A stretch of DNA of 64,000 nucleotides from Heterobasidion occidentale (GCA_039111635.1 JBCAQO010000002.1:744001-808000); one strand, 5' to 3'. Shown: positions 1-11,264, numbered from the stretch's first letter. Program-made: numbers and translations. Notes: generated by a model from the letters alone, not told the origin.

Positions 1-618
1 GCTCGTGAAGCTGACGGACTTTGGGCTCGCGCGCGCGATCGACCCGCGCGATCCGTGGCTGACGACGCGCTGCGGGTCCGAGTCGTACGCCGCGCCGGAG
101 CTGCTCGCCGCCGGGCTTTACGGCGCGGGCGACCGGGGCGCGTCGGGGGACGACACGCGCGCGGCGGAGGCGGGGGCGCGGGCGGGGACGGCGGCGCCGC
201 GTCGCGAAGGCACGTACGACGGGCGCGAGACGGACGCGTGGGCGCTTGGGGTGGTGTTGTTTGCGCTTGCGGCGCGGAGGCTGCCGTTCGAGCCGCCTGG
301 GGCGCGGGGGCGGGGGCGGGGGCGGGGGCGGGCGGGAGGGCTGGCCGGGCGGCGCGGAGGGCGTGGTTGATGCGGATCGCGCGGGGGGAGTATGCGTGGC
401 CGGGGGACGGGGGCGCGGAGGGCGAGGGCGGGGCCGGCGCCGCAATCGCCGGGGGCGTGGACGAGGCGGCGGAGGAGCGGATGCGCGGGACGGGGCTGGC
501 GCGGATCGCGGGCGTGCGGCGGCTGGTGGCGCGCCTGCTCGTGCGCGACCCGTGCAAGCGCGCGCGGGTGGGCGAGCTGTGGGACGAGCCGTGGATGCGC
601 CGCGCGATGGGCGAGTAG
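1..618 (+). CDS. Protein kinase, C-terminal half (5' end outside window, frame shift inside)
   Basis: This is the C-terminal lobe of a serine/threonine protein kinase whose N-terminus lies off the window. Reading from base 2 it shows KLTDFGLA (the DFG metal-binding loop), GSESYAAPE (activation loop and APE motif) and DAWALGVVLFALAARRLPF (subdomain IX). The closing part, RLLVRDPCKRARVGELW then DEPWM (subdomain XI), lies in another frame (base 1 of the triplet grid) and ends with TAG at 616-618. The switch falls in a (GCGGGG)n tract around 300-345, where no GT-AG intron can be placed, so a lost or gained base in the G runs is likely. A low-complexity acidic and alanine-rich insert separates the APE motif from subdomain IX. 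The domain is C-terminal, with only a few residues after it. The subfamily cannot be told from this fragment. Confidence 0.8.
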   Translation, partial: AREADGLWARARDRPARSVADDALRVRVVRRAGAARRRALRRGRPGRVGGRHARGGGGGAGGDGGAASRRHVRRARDGRVGAWGGVVCACGAEAAVRAAWGAGAGAGAGAGGRAGRAARRAWLMRIARGEYAWPGDGGAEGEGGAGAAIAGGVDEAAEERMRGTGLARIAGVRRLVARLLVRDPCKRARVGELWDEPWMRRAMGE

Positions 619-1088
619 TGGGCCCCGCGCGCGCGCGGTCGTCTGGGCTGGTCTGATCGGTCTGGGTGCTCGCTCGTCCGTCGAAGCGTGTGCAACATGC
701 GTTCATCCTGCTTGGATACACAGGTTGCATGTCCTCCCGTCTTTATCTCTCGGCTCCTCGTCCGTTCGTCTTCTCGGCTTGTTCACGCTGCGCGACTTCG
801 GCGCAGGCGGGGCGATCCCCGCGCTGTTTCTTTCTTTCCCACGCGTTCGCATCGTGCGGTCTCTGGTTTTTTCTATGTTGTTTCTGTTGTTGTTGTTCCC
901 GTCGTTGTTGTTGTTCGATGATCCTGTCGTTGTAGCCGTTCTACGTCTCCCCCGTGTCCGCGTCCACGTCGTGTTAGAATAGACTCCGTGTACCCCGTCT
1001 CCGTCTATCTATTATTTGTAGATGCCAGAACGAGCGTCGGCGGTGAAGTCGAAGCGCGTGGGGTGCGTAGCTATATATCGTGTATATA

Positions 1089-1112
1089 TATAGGGAGAGA
1101 GAGAGAGAGAGA
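1089..1112. repeat. (GA)n dinucleotide tract
   Basis: An almost pure GA repeat follows a short TATATA run. Confidence 0.85.
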
Positions 1113-1265
1113 CGGGATCGCTGGTCCACGGGTCGGTTGAGCGGCGCGCGTGCGCGGGCGGCGTGAATCGGCGTTCAGGGCGCGAGAGACGGCGTGGTGC
1201 GAGCGTGTCGTGTCGTGGGCGTGCAGCTGGCCTGGGGAGTGCGCGGGATGGGAAATGCTAGCCGC

Positions 1266-1374
1266 TGGACTGGCTGGCAGAATGGCTGGCTGGCTGGATG
1301 GCTGGCTGGCTGGCGCTGCCGAAGTGCTGCGGGATGGCTGGCTGGCTGGCTGGCTGGCTCTGGCTGGCAGAACG
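1266..1374. repeat. (CTGG)n tetranucleotide repeat
   Basis: Interrupted runs of GGCT/CTGG fill about 100 bases. They give an apparent AGWLAGW peptide in some frames, which is a repeat artefact. Confidence 0.85.
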
Positions 1375-1589
1375 AACTCACTCACGCACGCACGCCCGCC
1401 GCCTCGGCGCTCGAGCGCGCCGTCCCCGTCGTCCCCGTCGTCGGCCTCGGCGTCAGTTCGTGGCGGCGTGGCGCGGCGCACGACACGACACGACACGCCA
1501 CGACCACGACCCCGAGTCTCAGGAATGGGCGGATGCGCGTCCGTCGTCGGGACGGGGGTCCGGAGTCGTGGCGGTGACGCCGTCGACGG

Positions 1590-1682
1590 CGGGCGGTGAC
1601 CAGGCGACGGCGGGCGGTAACCGGGCGCTGGCAGGCGCTGGCAGGCGGTAACCAGGCGCTGGCAGGCGCTGGCAGGCTGGGC
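1590..1682. repeat. Short tandem repeat with CGGGCGGTAACC and CAGGCGCTGG units
   Basis: Imperfect direct repeats of about 10-20 bases (GGCGGTAACC, GGCAGGCGCT) are arranged head to tail. Confidence 0.7.
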
Positions 1683-2824
1683 GGTCCATCGATCTGAGAG
1701 CACGATCGTGGCGTACCTGTTTGAGGCGGAGGGCCAAGGCGGTCGAGCCGGCGTCTCTTCTGAATTGTCCTCTGATAGCCAGTTGATAGTCCTCTAGTAG
1801 TCCTCTGATAGACTCTGATGTGGAGAGGAGAGTCGGCGGTGGGCGAGGGTGGGGGCCTGCGGGGGCTGCTTGGGAGGAGTCGCAGCTGTGGGCTCGCGCG
1901 AGCGGAGGGAGGGAGGACTGAGGGAGGGCTATGGAGGCCTTCGTTGTCTTGCGAGCGAGCGAGGAGGTTGGGGGCGGTGGAGCAGACGAATGCAGCAGAG
2001 CACGCAGGAGAGCACAGGTCCGTGCCTCGCGCTAGGTCCTTGCCAGTGGTCCGACGTCGTCGTCGGACCCAAAAGCCAATGCGCGCGATGGCCTGGCAGA
2101 GTGACACCGAATATAGGCCCTTCGTGGACGCGCGCGCGCGCTTTGGATGGGCGGCACCGTGGACGGTGGTGAAGAGAGGACCACGCTCGCCATGCAAGGC
2201 CGGACGGTGCACGCCAGGACGATCGACGAGCAGGAACCGTCTATCGCGTTGCTTTGTGCGAGAATGCAGAGGGACAATACAAATTGTATTGACGGGCCAG
2301 AACAGTCAGCACCGGCGACCCAGATCCATTTCCGTTTCCATCTTATCGTCTCCCCCTCTCTCTTTTTTTTCTTCGTCCCTTCGTCCCTCCCTCCTCCTCC
2401 TCGTCGTCGCCGCCGTCGTCGAGTCGTACCTAGCATCACCTACACCGCGCCCGGCCCCAGCGTGCGTCGGCGGGACTGAAGTTCATTCCACCCGTCCCAC
2501 TGGTCTCACCGCAGGCAGGTTCGTACCGCGCACGTTCGTATCTTCTGCTCTGCACGCTTGGGGCTTGGGGCCTGGGGCTCGTTGCTGATCGCCCTGCGCA
2601 GACAAAGCGCACAAAGCAGTCCCACGCACGCACGCACGCCCAGCGCCGCCTCCACCGCCTCGCCCTCGCCCTCGCCCTCGATCGCGGCGCACGCCCGCGT
2701 TGCAGTGCCACAGGCAAGTGGCCCGCCTCGCTACCAGCTATTATATCTCCCCTCCCTGAGCCCTCCACGAACGCTGACCGAGAGCCTACAGCCCACAGCC
2801 CACAGCCCACAGCCCACAGCGAGC

Positions 2825-5800
2825 ATGACCTCCGCTCTCCACCCCGCGCGCGACTTCGGCACCCTCCCGCGCTCCGTGTCCTACACCCACGCTCACAGCC
2901 ATTCACACCCGCACGGCCATTCGCACTCGCACTCGCAGGGACACAACGCAGCCTCCGCAGCCCTCCCCCTCCTCCCGCGCCGCCTCCCGCCCCACACCCA
3001 CGCCCACGCCCACGCCCACTCCGCCTCAGCCCCCGTGTCCCGCCGCGCCTCCCCGTCCCCTCCTCCCCTCCTCCCCTCTCTGCCCAGCGTGCTTAGTACA
3101 CACCCCACGTCCGCGCCCGCGTCCCCGCCGCCGACACCCGTGCCGACCGCCGTCGTCGTCCAGCCGCCGACCCCGCCCGCTCCTACAGCCGCCCCGAACA
3201 CGAGCACGCCCGCTCCCATCTTCGCGTCCCTCGCGCCCGAAGCGCATACACCCACTCCTCCGAACGCGGCGCCAGCATCTCGCACAGGCAGTGGAACGGC
3301 CCCGCGCGCGCGCCGCGTACGCGGGCAACGCACGCCGTTCCCGACCGAGGACGCGGACTCGGACTCGGAGCTGCGCGCGCCCGTGGCCACAACGATGACG
3401 ACGGAGCCGACGGAGCCGCACCAGCAGAAGCTACTGCTGCTCACCCCAGACCCGCAGCGCGCCCCGCAGCGCCCCGTGCGCCCCGTGCGCCACTCTGCGC
3501 CCACGGGCCTCGCGCTCACGCCGATCCACGCGCCCACGCCCGTCCTCGCCTCCACCCCCACGCTATCCACCCCCACGCTCCACCCCGCGTCCGCGTCCGC
3601 GTCGCCGGCCTCGCCCGCGTGGTCCCCGGCGTCGGGGTCCGGGTCGGGGTCGGGGTCCATCCCGCGCAAGAAATCCGGCGAGCCGCTCAAGTCTTCGCTC
3701 AAGGCCCGCCGCCCGCTCATCCGCGGCTCGCTCTCCGTGCTCACCGCCCTCTCCACCACCACCACCACCACCAACACCCCGGCGTCCTCGCGCGCCCCCT
3801 CCCCCGGCGCCTCCGACACAGCCACAGCCACAGGCGCGGGTATGGGGACCGGCGTGGGTACTGGCGTGGGTACGGCGGGCGCAGGCGCGAGCAGCCGCAG
3901 CGCGCCGGCGACGCCGGGGCTCAGCGGCGCGCCGAAGAACGTGCACTTCGACGCGCAGCTCGCGCGCGTGCGCCTCTACTTTGCGGGGCAGCGCCCGCTC
4001 GCGGTGTCGCGCGGCGGGAGCCCGACGGCGGACGCGGGGAGCGGGACGGAGAGCGAGGGCGTGGGGGTTGGTGGGCGGGACGAGGAGGAGGAGGAGGACG
4101 AAGAAGAAGAAGAGGGGGTGTTTAGGGTCGAGATGCGGTGGGTTGATGGGCTGGGGCCGAGCGAGATCATTGGGGACGAGGGCGCGCGCAACGTCGTGCT
4201 CGAATCCCTTGAGCTCGACTGCGGCGACCCCGCCGGCGCTCCCGCTCCCTCCCCCGCCGGCGCTGTCCTTCCACCCCACCCGGCGGCCGCCGCCGCCGCG
4301 TCGACGGCGCTGCTGCAGCTCGGCGCCGGCCAGCCGGCGGCAGCGACGGTGCGCGGGCTCGTGCGCGTGCGCAACGTCGCGTTCGAGAAGTGGGTCGGGG
4401 CGCGGTTCACGCTCGATAATTGGCAGACGGTGAGCGAGGTCTCGGCGCGGTACGTTGCGTCTGTGCCCTGGCTTTCGTCGGCGCTTGGAGGGAAAGGGCA
4501 CACGCAGCAGGAGGGTGCGAAGGAGTTGAAGGTGGAAGAGGAGGGGGAGGAGGGGGAGGGGGCGCAGGCGTGGGACCGGTTCGCGTTTGCGATTCGCGTG
4601 CCGCTGCGCGTTGGGAAGCACGCGACGCCGGGAGGAGGAGCAGCGGAGCCGCGCACGCTGGCGCTCGCGCTGCGGTACCGCGCGGCGGGGCGCGAGATGT
4701 GGGATAATAACGGCGGGCGGGATTATACGGTGCGGGTCGGGGCGGCGCGCGAGGCGAAGGCGCGCGCCGGCGGAGGGAGGGAGCGGAGGGAAGGCAGGGG
4801 CGGGGAGGAGGAGAGGGGGTTTGAGGCGTTGAGGGGGAAGCTGGAGCGCCTCGAGGCGCGGCAGTCGCAGTCGCAGTCGCAGTCACCGTCCCCGTCGCAC
4901 GCTCAGACGCACGCTCACACTCGGGCTCAGAGTCAGGGTCAGAGCCAGAACCAGAGTCGGTCTCTCGCACAGGGGCAGACCGTCGGCGGGCTGCTCGCGC
5001 GCGGGGCGCCGCGGTACGACTTTGCGGACTCGCTGCGGAGCGCGGCGGGTGGCGGCGGTGTCGGTGGGTGGCGCGGGGTGCCGGGGTCGCCTGCGCGTGT
5101 GCCGTCGCCGCTGCCGACGACGACGCCGACGAGCCCGGGCGGGCTGCAGGCGCACCAGCGCACGAGCACGTATCCCGCGTCGGCGCCGTCGCCGCGCGGG
5201 GGCGCCGCGCAGAGGAGTAGGAGTCGGGGCGCCGCGGTGGGTGTGCAGTATGATTATGGTGTTGCGGACGAGGCGTATGGTGTCGCGCGCGACGATGGGC
5301 GTGAGCGGGGCCACGCACACGCACACGCACACGCACATGCACACGGACACGGACATGGCCATGCACACGGGCGCGGACACAGCCCGCGCAGGCAGCCGTT
5401 TGCGGGGGACGTGGGGTTCAATTTTGGTTTTGGGGGCGCGGCGGGGCGCGGTGGGCTCGGGATCGGGTTTGGGTCGCCGGGCGCGGCGCAGGGGCAACAG
5501 CAACAGCAACAGGAGCAAGGGCAGCAACAGGAGCGCCTGAGCGCGCATTGGGCGCCGCCGCCGCGCGCGCGCACGCCGTCGCCGCTGCATACGCCGCTGC
5601 ACACGCCGACCACGACGGAGTCGGACACGGATACGGAGGCGCAGCGCATCACGCTCGTCACGCGGCACCCGCATAACCCTCACCAGTACCAGCAGCCCCA
5701 GCCCCAGCAGCCCCCCGCGCCCCACGTCCACAACCCTGCCGCGTCGACGCCGCGCCGGCACACGCGCGGCGGGTACTTTGACGGCGCGGGGATGAGCGGG

Positions 5801-6473
5801 GTGCGCCGCACGCCGCCCGGCTCGCCGTTCCTGCGGTACAACTCGTTCCCGCCCGCCTCGCCGGCGCCGGCGCTGGCTGCTGCCGCGGAGGCTGGGGGAG
5901 GAGGAGAGATGCTGTCTCCGGGCTGGGCGGGGACGATGGGGAGACGGAGGGAGATGGTGCGCGCCGGCGAGGAGGGTGAAGACGGGGACGGGGACGGGAC
6001 GATCGGGCGCGCGCAGGGGAGGTTCGTGCGCAGGCTGGGAACGGACTCGCCAGTGCACCATCTGAGCAACTACGACGAGCTCCTGAACCGGTACGTCTTG
6101 CCGTTGCGCTTCCCCACCGGCGGTTGTGAATACTGATCGCGACGCGTGTTTTGATTCGGGGTGCAGGTTCTGCTTTTACACGGGCCACTCGAGCCCGGAC
6201 CCCGACGCGCGCTTCGAGCCGCCCGCGGACCACGTCCCGCGCTCGCACTCGACCTCCAGCATCGACGAGATCCTCGCCGCGCAGTCCCCGCGCGCCGCGA
6301 GCGTGCGGTCCCCAGACCTGACGCCGCGCGCGGCGGGTGGAGCGGGCAGCTGGAGCGGAGGGAGCGGGGGGAGCAGCGGGTCGGCGACGCCGCTGGCCAC
6401 GCTGACGCCGACCCCGGCGCGGACGAGGGCGGGGTTCCGCCAGCTGGGGCAGACGCCGTCGCTTGCCGTCTGA
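2825..6473 (+). CDS. Protein phosphatase 1 regulatory subunit with CBM21 domain (GAC1/PIG/GIP2 type)
   Basis: Exons 2825-6090 and 6167-6473 (intron GTACGT...GTGCAG) give 1190 residues. Proteins of this family bring type 1 phosphatase to glycogen or other carbohydrate targets. An RVxF-type docking motif, KNVHF, lies at about residues 371-375. A CBM21 carbohydrate-binding domain spans about 508-640, with FEKWVGARFTLDNWQTVSEV and a closing WDNNGGRDYTVRV. The splice joins LLNR to FCFYTGHSS, a C-terminal block that I recall from other fungal members, which supports the intron. The rest is low complexity: a His/Ser-rich N-terminus, Pro/Ala/Thr-rich stretches, a Glu-rich run, Ser-Gln repeats and a striking His-Ala/His-Gly tract near 830-858. 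The ATG at 2825 follows a CT-rich leader and a repeated CCCACAG run. Function is inferred from the domains. Confidence 0.85.
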
Positions 6474-7359
6474 GCGCTTCTCGAAGTTGAAGTTTGGGAG
6501 GAGAGAGCGCTCGAGGAGCTCCTCGGGCACTAAAATACACGCTGCGGTCCCTCCTCCGTCTTGGTCTGGCCCCCTCGAGGACTGGATCGTTCGGACACGA
6601 CGCGATGCCACATGCACAACACAATCTCGCAATGCCACGCGCGACACGCCTTTTTGATTTATTTTTTCAACCTTGTAACAGTATCGTCGTCGTCGGCGAC
6701 ATCACCACCGCCCACTGCAGCCGCTGAGGATTCGGCATTTACTATAGCTCGCCGCGGCCTCCCTATCCATATGTACCATAGCGATCTAGATGCGTCCCGC
6801 CCTCAGAGTGGCGGACGCTGGAGCCGGAGGTCTGTGTTCTTTCACGTCTTTTTTCACCACGTTTCGGAATGGTTACTTTTTCTTCGTTGTAATGGAAGGG
6901 GACGCGGAGTTTCGGAATCTATCTTGTTTCGTTCTCTCTATTTTCTTTTTTCGTTATTTCCTCTGGTATTTATCATAATCGTATGGCCACTTCGCATGGA
7001 CAAACGGATCGGACATCGTCCCTACCTCCTCCCCCACTATCACATTCTATCTCATCTACGAGTACATCACCTTCCTATCCCCACCACGACCACCACCAGC
7101 AGACATACACGAGCATGGATATATGCGCTTCGACTCCATTCTACTTTTCCCGTTCTCTGTAATATTCACGCGCTCGCATACGCGCGTCTCGGCGCCCCTC
7201 GTCCCGCAGAATTTCATCCAATTTTTGTTTCATTTCACACCACGATACAGCGTACGCACAGTACATACTATAGAGCTAGCTGCAATACACGCACACAGTC
7301 GGGTTACGCTTAGAACTAAAAAGAAGGAAATAAAAGGAAGGAGAAGACCCACCACCGTG
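6474..7359. other. 3' UTR and intergenic
   Basis: T-rich and CT-rich sequence without a convincing gene. It is likely the 3' UTR of the CBM21 gene followed by spacer up to the first repeat copy. Confidence 0.55.
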
Positions 7360-7527
7360 TCGAGGGCAAGGGTTGATCTGTGCTGTAAGTGATTTCCTCA
7401 CATAGATCAACTCTTGCCCCCGGCACGAGGGTAGCTGCGGTAGGAGCCCGGAGAAGGACGGGAGGTCAGCGTCTGCGAGAATCGGGTCGCGGAGGAGGCA
7501 CTCACGTGGGGGTGCCACCCCCGTGCC

Positions 7528-7555
7528 GACGACCCCATCTCTTGCAGGATCGTCC
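7528..7555 (-). repeat. Conserved hairpin of repeat family (copy A, module 4)
   Basis: GGACGATCC and GGGGTCGTC flank the same TGCAAGAGAT loop, with one base changed in the left arm. It is followed on the minus strand by the shared 3' block GGCAC...GTGAGT...TTCTCGCAG. Confidence 0.7.
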
Positions 7556-8384
7556 ACGGCTGTCGAAGGTGGTGCGTCGGAGGTGGATGTCGGTCGAGCT
7601 GGGCGCACCTGGGGTTGTTAGCAAGACATACTTACCTACACGCGCTGCGGCGTGAGTCCGCTAAAAGAAACGTTCAAATCGCCGAATATAATCGCAACAA
7701 CAGACTCACGACATTCTTCTTAATGATATTTGATAATATCATATAAGCCAAAGTAAAGCACAGAGGCGTTGGTGATCTCGCGACTACAAAAACATTCAAA
7801 ACGCCGAGCCCAGATCGCAAGAACACCTCACCGGCATATCAGATATTATTGAAGGGGCACTTGATGTTCAAACGTTTGTGTCCGTGGCGGCGTTCTGCAC
7901 AACACCTTATCAGCCACAGCGAAGGGCGAGGGCAGCTTACTGTCTGAGAGAGGTGGGCCTTGGCCATGTCAAGTGCCATCGCGCGCGACGACTGGATAGC
8001 ACAGTCTTCACAAAATATCATCGACGGCGTGCACGAGCGTCTCAGACATGTGTACATCATATCCCTAGAGAAGACAAGAAGCATAGCGACACAAGCGGCG
8101 ATCATGCTCACCCAGGCGACTCGGAAAAGGGAACGAGAAGATTCTTTCGGCGTGTAAGTGGTACTGTCATACGCGTGGTCAATCAATACATAGACGGGAC
8201 AGTCAGCGGAGAAAAAAGCGTCATCTGTTCAGGCCCTCCTCCGCCTCTTATGGGAAAATCGTGCGCGCATCTTCAAGTGCAGTCTCAACGCGCGGGAGAC
8301 GCTGCAGGAGAAGTATCGGCGGTCAGCATCTGTATGAAGAGCGCGCACAGGGGTGAACTCACAAGGGAACGGTGCCCACATGTC

Positions 8385-8412
8385 GACGACCCCATCTCTT
8401 GCAGGGTCGTCC
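8385..8412 (-). repeat. Conserved hairpin of repeat family (copy A, module 3)
   Basis: Perfect 8-base stem GACGACCC / GGGTCGTC with the same loop as module 2. It is preceded on the minus strand by a GTAGGTGCATCTGACC intron-like segment. Confidence 0.75.
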
Positions 8413-9117
8413 TGCGCTGTTGAAGTCGGTGTGTCGTGGGTATGCTTGGTGGCCTGTGTGTACGAATGGTTAGAAATGGTCAGATGCACCTACCCGGCCC
8501 AGACAGTCGCCAGAGGTATAAAAAAACCAGACAGCCAGAGGAGCAGCCGCGACCACGAGGGTGACAAAGAGACTAGAAAGAGAGGGCAAGATGAGAAAGC
8601 GAGAGAAGCGCAAGCAACACAGCAGAGACACGAAGAGACACAAGCGTAGAGACGACATGAAAAGCGGAGCGGCGAGGAAAGAAACCCCTGAGACAACGAA
8701 AAAGATAAGCAGCGCGCGGCGGAGACAAGCAGAGCGAAACCGATCCTACGAGCGAGCAGACAAGTAGGACAAGGGCACCAGCGAGAGGACCAGCAAGAGG
8801 ACGAGCGAGATATCTTACGAAAGAGATAGCATTAAATCGTCAGCTAGAATTTCAGAGCGAGACACAATAGAGGATACACAGATGTTACAGCGGTGTCGCC
8901 AGAGTCCTTGCGAAGCATGTCTTCGAATGAACCTTTGCTGCCTAGTAACCTTGCGGCGTGCTTGAGACGACGATGTCTACGTGCAAAGTATTGAGCTTCG
9001 CCGATGAGAGGAAGGGCGAGCAGACCTGAGAATGGTACCAAAGCTGTCTGCTAAGTTAGCCTTTTCCAGAATAGAACAGAGAAGGTAGAACTCACCGATG
9101 GTCCATGCCCCGTCGTT

Positions 9118-9145
9118 GACGACCCCATCTCTTGCAGGGTCGTCC
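9118..9145 (-). repeat. Conserved hairpin of repeat family (copy A, module 2)
   Basis: Perfect 8-base stem GACGACCC / GGGTCGTC around the loop TGCAAGAGATG. It is preceded on the minus strand by a short intron-like segment beginning GTAGGTGCATCTAATC. Confidence 0.75.
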
Positions 9146-9730
9146 TTCGTTATTGCGGGTGGTGTGTCGTAGGGAGAGTGGCCTGTTGGTTTGAATGATT
9201 AGATGCACCTACCTCACCCAGAGAGTCACCAGCGATAGCCGCTCAGGAGAGGAAGAGAAAGGCAAGCTAAGGGACGAGATCAGAAACGAGACAAGCAACG
9301 TAGAGAAGGGCGAGCAAAAACACAGAGCAGCGACCGGAATGAGACCCCGGGAGACGAGCAAAAACACCTAAGACGAAGAACAGATAAGCAGAGCACAAGA
9401 ACACAGACAAGCAGAGCCAAGCCAAGTGAGGGGTCTTTCAAGAAACACAGCAAACCTAAGTCGTCGGTCAGAACTTCAGAGAAGGAAAAAGCAAAGGCAC
9501 ACATGCCACAACAGCGTCACCACGGTTCTTGCGGTCCATGTCGCCAGAACCCTGACGCTCAGTACACTTGTCGTGCCTGAGGATCGTGTCTACGTGAGGA
9601 GTATTGAGCCTCAATGATGAAAGGAAGAGCGAGCAGACCTGTGAACGTTGTAAGAGCTTTCGCTGGGTCAACATCTGCCACAATGAAACGGAGAAAGAAT
9701 TGACTCACAAACAGCCCATGCCCCATCGTT

Positions 9731-9758
9731 GACGACCCCATCTCTTGCAATGTCGTCC
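9731..9758 (-). repeat. Conserved hairpin of repeat family (copy A, module 1)
   Basis: The minus strand reads GGACGACA, then TTGCAAGAGATG, then GGGTCGTC. The left arm has one change, and the 3' arm matches the other modules. Confidence 0.7.
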
Positions 9759-10498
9759 TTTATCCTTCAATTCAGTGTGTGTTGGACGGTGATCGTGCGA
9801 ACTAAAAGAGGAAGGGTCAGAGGCACCTACGCTGTACATAGTCGCTGCCAGATATAGCCTCAGAATGTCGCCAAGATGAAACAGTGCCAGGGAATGATAG
9901 CCGGAGAACAGAGCAAAGCAAGAGAGCGAGAGGCAAGACAAGCAGAAGGAGCAGAGCAATAGAGACATCAGAGGGAGAAGCCAGAAGAATAGAGCGCGGA
10001 TAAAAAGACACAGCAAGAAGGAGGCAAGCAAAATGACGAGCAAGAGGACGAGCAAGAGGACGAGCAACAAAAGCGAGACAGAACACAGCAACCAGATGTC
10101 GACAAAAACTACGAAGCCACAAGCAGACCAAAGCCACAAGTCCCAGAACGGTGTCGCCAAAGCTCTTGAGGCCAGTGTCGCCAGAGGATTCAACGTAGCT
10201 CAGTAGACTTGATGTCGTGCTTGAAGGCGATCGTGCCTATTGAAGTTGAGCATCGACAGGGATAGTAGCAGTGAGCAAGAAAGGGACATACCTGTGGATT
10301 TGATAGCGTCGTGCTTGAGGCGATCGTGCCTATTTACCTGCGGCACACTGAGCTTCCATGACACAAGGAGTAACAATAGTATGAAGGATCCGTACCCGTA
10401 AAGATGATAGAGCTACGAGAGGAGAAGTGAAATGAGGGAGAAGGGTGGTGGTGGGAAGGGAGAGGAATGGTGGAAAGGTAGAGCGAGAACCTCTGGCC

Positions 10499-10505
10499 TT
10501 TTATC
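10499..10505 (-). promoter_or_regulatory. TATA-like box of repeat copy A
   Basis: GATAAAA on the minus strand sits about 10 bases after CAAAGCCACCTTGGTG, the same arrangement as in copies B and C (CAAAGCCACATTGGTG then TATAAAA). Conservation between a diverged copy and the others suggests a real Pol II promoter. Confidence 0.5.
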
Positions 10506-10620
10506 TTGTGAGCACCAAGGTGGCTTTGGCACAATGGGCCACCGGGTGGCGACCACACGCGTAGACTCCACCGCTGCCTCAAACATTCGCCATACAACGT
10601 AACAAACGACACAGCTTTCC

Positions 10621-11264
10621 CGCCACCTCGCCCATTAAGGAAAGAACATCGGAGCTTTGACGATCAGAATTTGATTGCGCCCGCGTACCCGACAAGCGTG
10701 AAAACAAGGCGTTTGAGGCGGTGGCTTTGACTTCTCCGCAGATCCCCGGGGTCGTATAAACGGTCACGTGGATGCCGTACCTGCGAAGGGTTTTCGAGCA
10801 CAAAGGTTATTGGCATTTGAGAAGCCCAAAGGAGGGATGGAAAGCGGGTGAAAAGAGGATATGACTTCACTACTTCTGTTCATGTGGATTGAAGTCTTTT
10901 AACGCAAGAACAGTTGCTCAACAACAATCAAGAGCGCGCCTGAGCGCGCCTGTTCGGTGCAAGCAGTGTAAATAATATGACGCTTTCTCGCGGAACAACC
11001 TCCTCACTGAATAGAGGTAGGATTGGTCCTCAGCAGAGACTGGCATGCTGACGAAATCAGTCTTTCATGCTGCAGAAGAGAAAAGCGCACCGAGTCCTTA
11101 GTAGGTGATACGATCTTCTGATGAAACGAGCTCTCAAATATTGCAAGTGGCGTCCGAGTAGAAGACGATAACCTCCGATGTCTTCGTCTCGAGAAACAGG
11201 ATCAACTATGAAACAACAAAAAGACAGATGACTAGTACGGGTACGACCAGTACCGCAAGACCAA
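10621..11264. other. Intergenic between repeat copy A and the GH12 gene
   Basis: I found no gene. It contains the 3' flank of the GH12 gene and sequence upstream of the repeat promoter. Confidence 0.5.

Larger units (their letters stand above)
619..2824. other. Intergenic region with simple repeats
   Basis: I see no supportable gene between the kinase stop and the CBM21 gene. The first part is probably kinase 3' UTR. The centre holds several low-complexity tracts, annotated separately. The last 400 bases before the next ATG are rich in CT and CCG, as in many fungal promoters and 5' leaders. Long reading frames here on both strands come from the GC bias and repeats. Confidence 0.6.
7360..10620 (-). 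repeat. Modular repeat element, copy A (minus orientation, four hairpin modules)
   Basis: Read on the minus strand from about 10560, this 3.2 kb stretch starts with a promoter-like block (CAAAGCCACCTTGGTG followed by GATAAAA). Two GGCACGATCGCC/AAGCACGAC modules follow. After them come four units, each made of a CT-rich, Leu/Ser/Cys-coding-like body, a short intron-like segment (GTAGGTGCATCTAATC or similar, ending in AG) and a hairpin. The same pieces recur at 47.9-50.3 kb and 58.3-60.5 kb in the opposite orientation. No frame is kept between copies over the whole unit, and I recognise no protein in it. The 3' end shares a CACC-GTGAGT...TTCTCGCAG segment with the other copies. A 16-base inverted repeat near 7364-7424 closes it. 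I infer a transcribed mobile element or repeated non-coding gene; its class is unknown. Confidence 0.6.

Noticed and set aside
1071..2212. Overlapping frames on both strands upstream of the CBM21 gene
   Set aside because: They follow CTGG and GGCAGGCGCT repeats, so the peptides (SQPASQP, AGWLAGW) are repeat products.
3563..4621. Long minus-strand frame opposite the CBM21 gene
   Set aside because: It is the antisense shadow of a very GC-rich coding exon, with Arg/Pro/Ala composition and no domain.
7528..9758. CRISPR array from regularly spaced GACGACCCC repeats
   Set aside because: Spacing is 600-850 bases and the genome is eukaryotic; the repeats are module ends of the repeat family.
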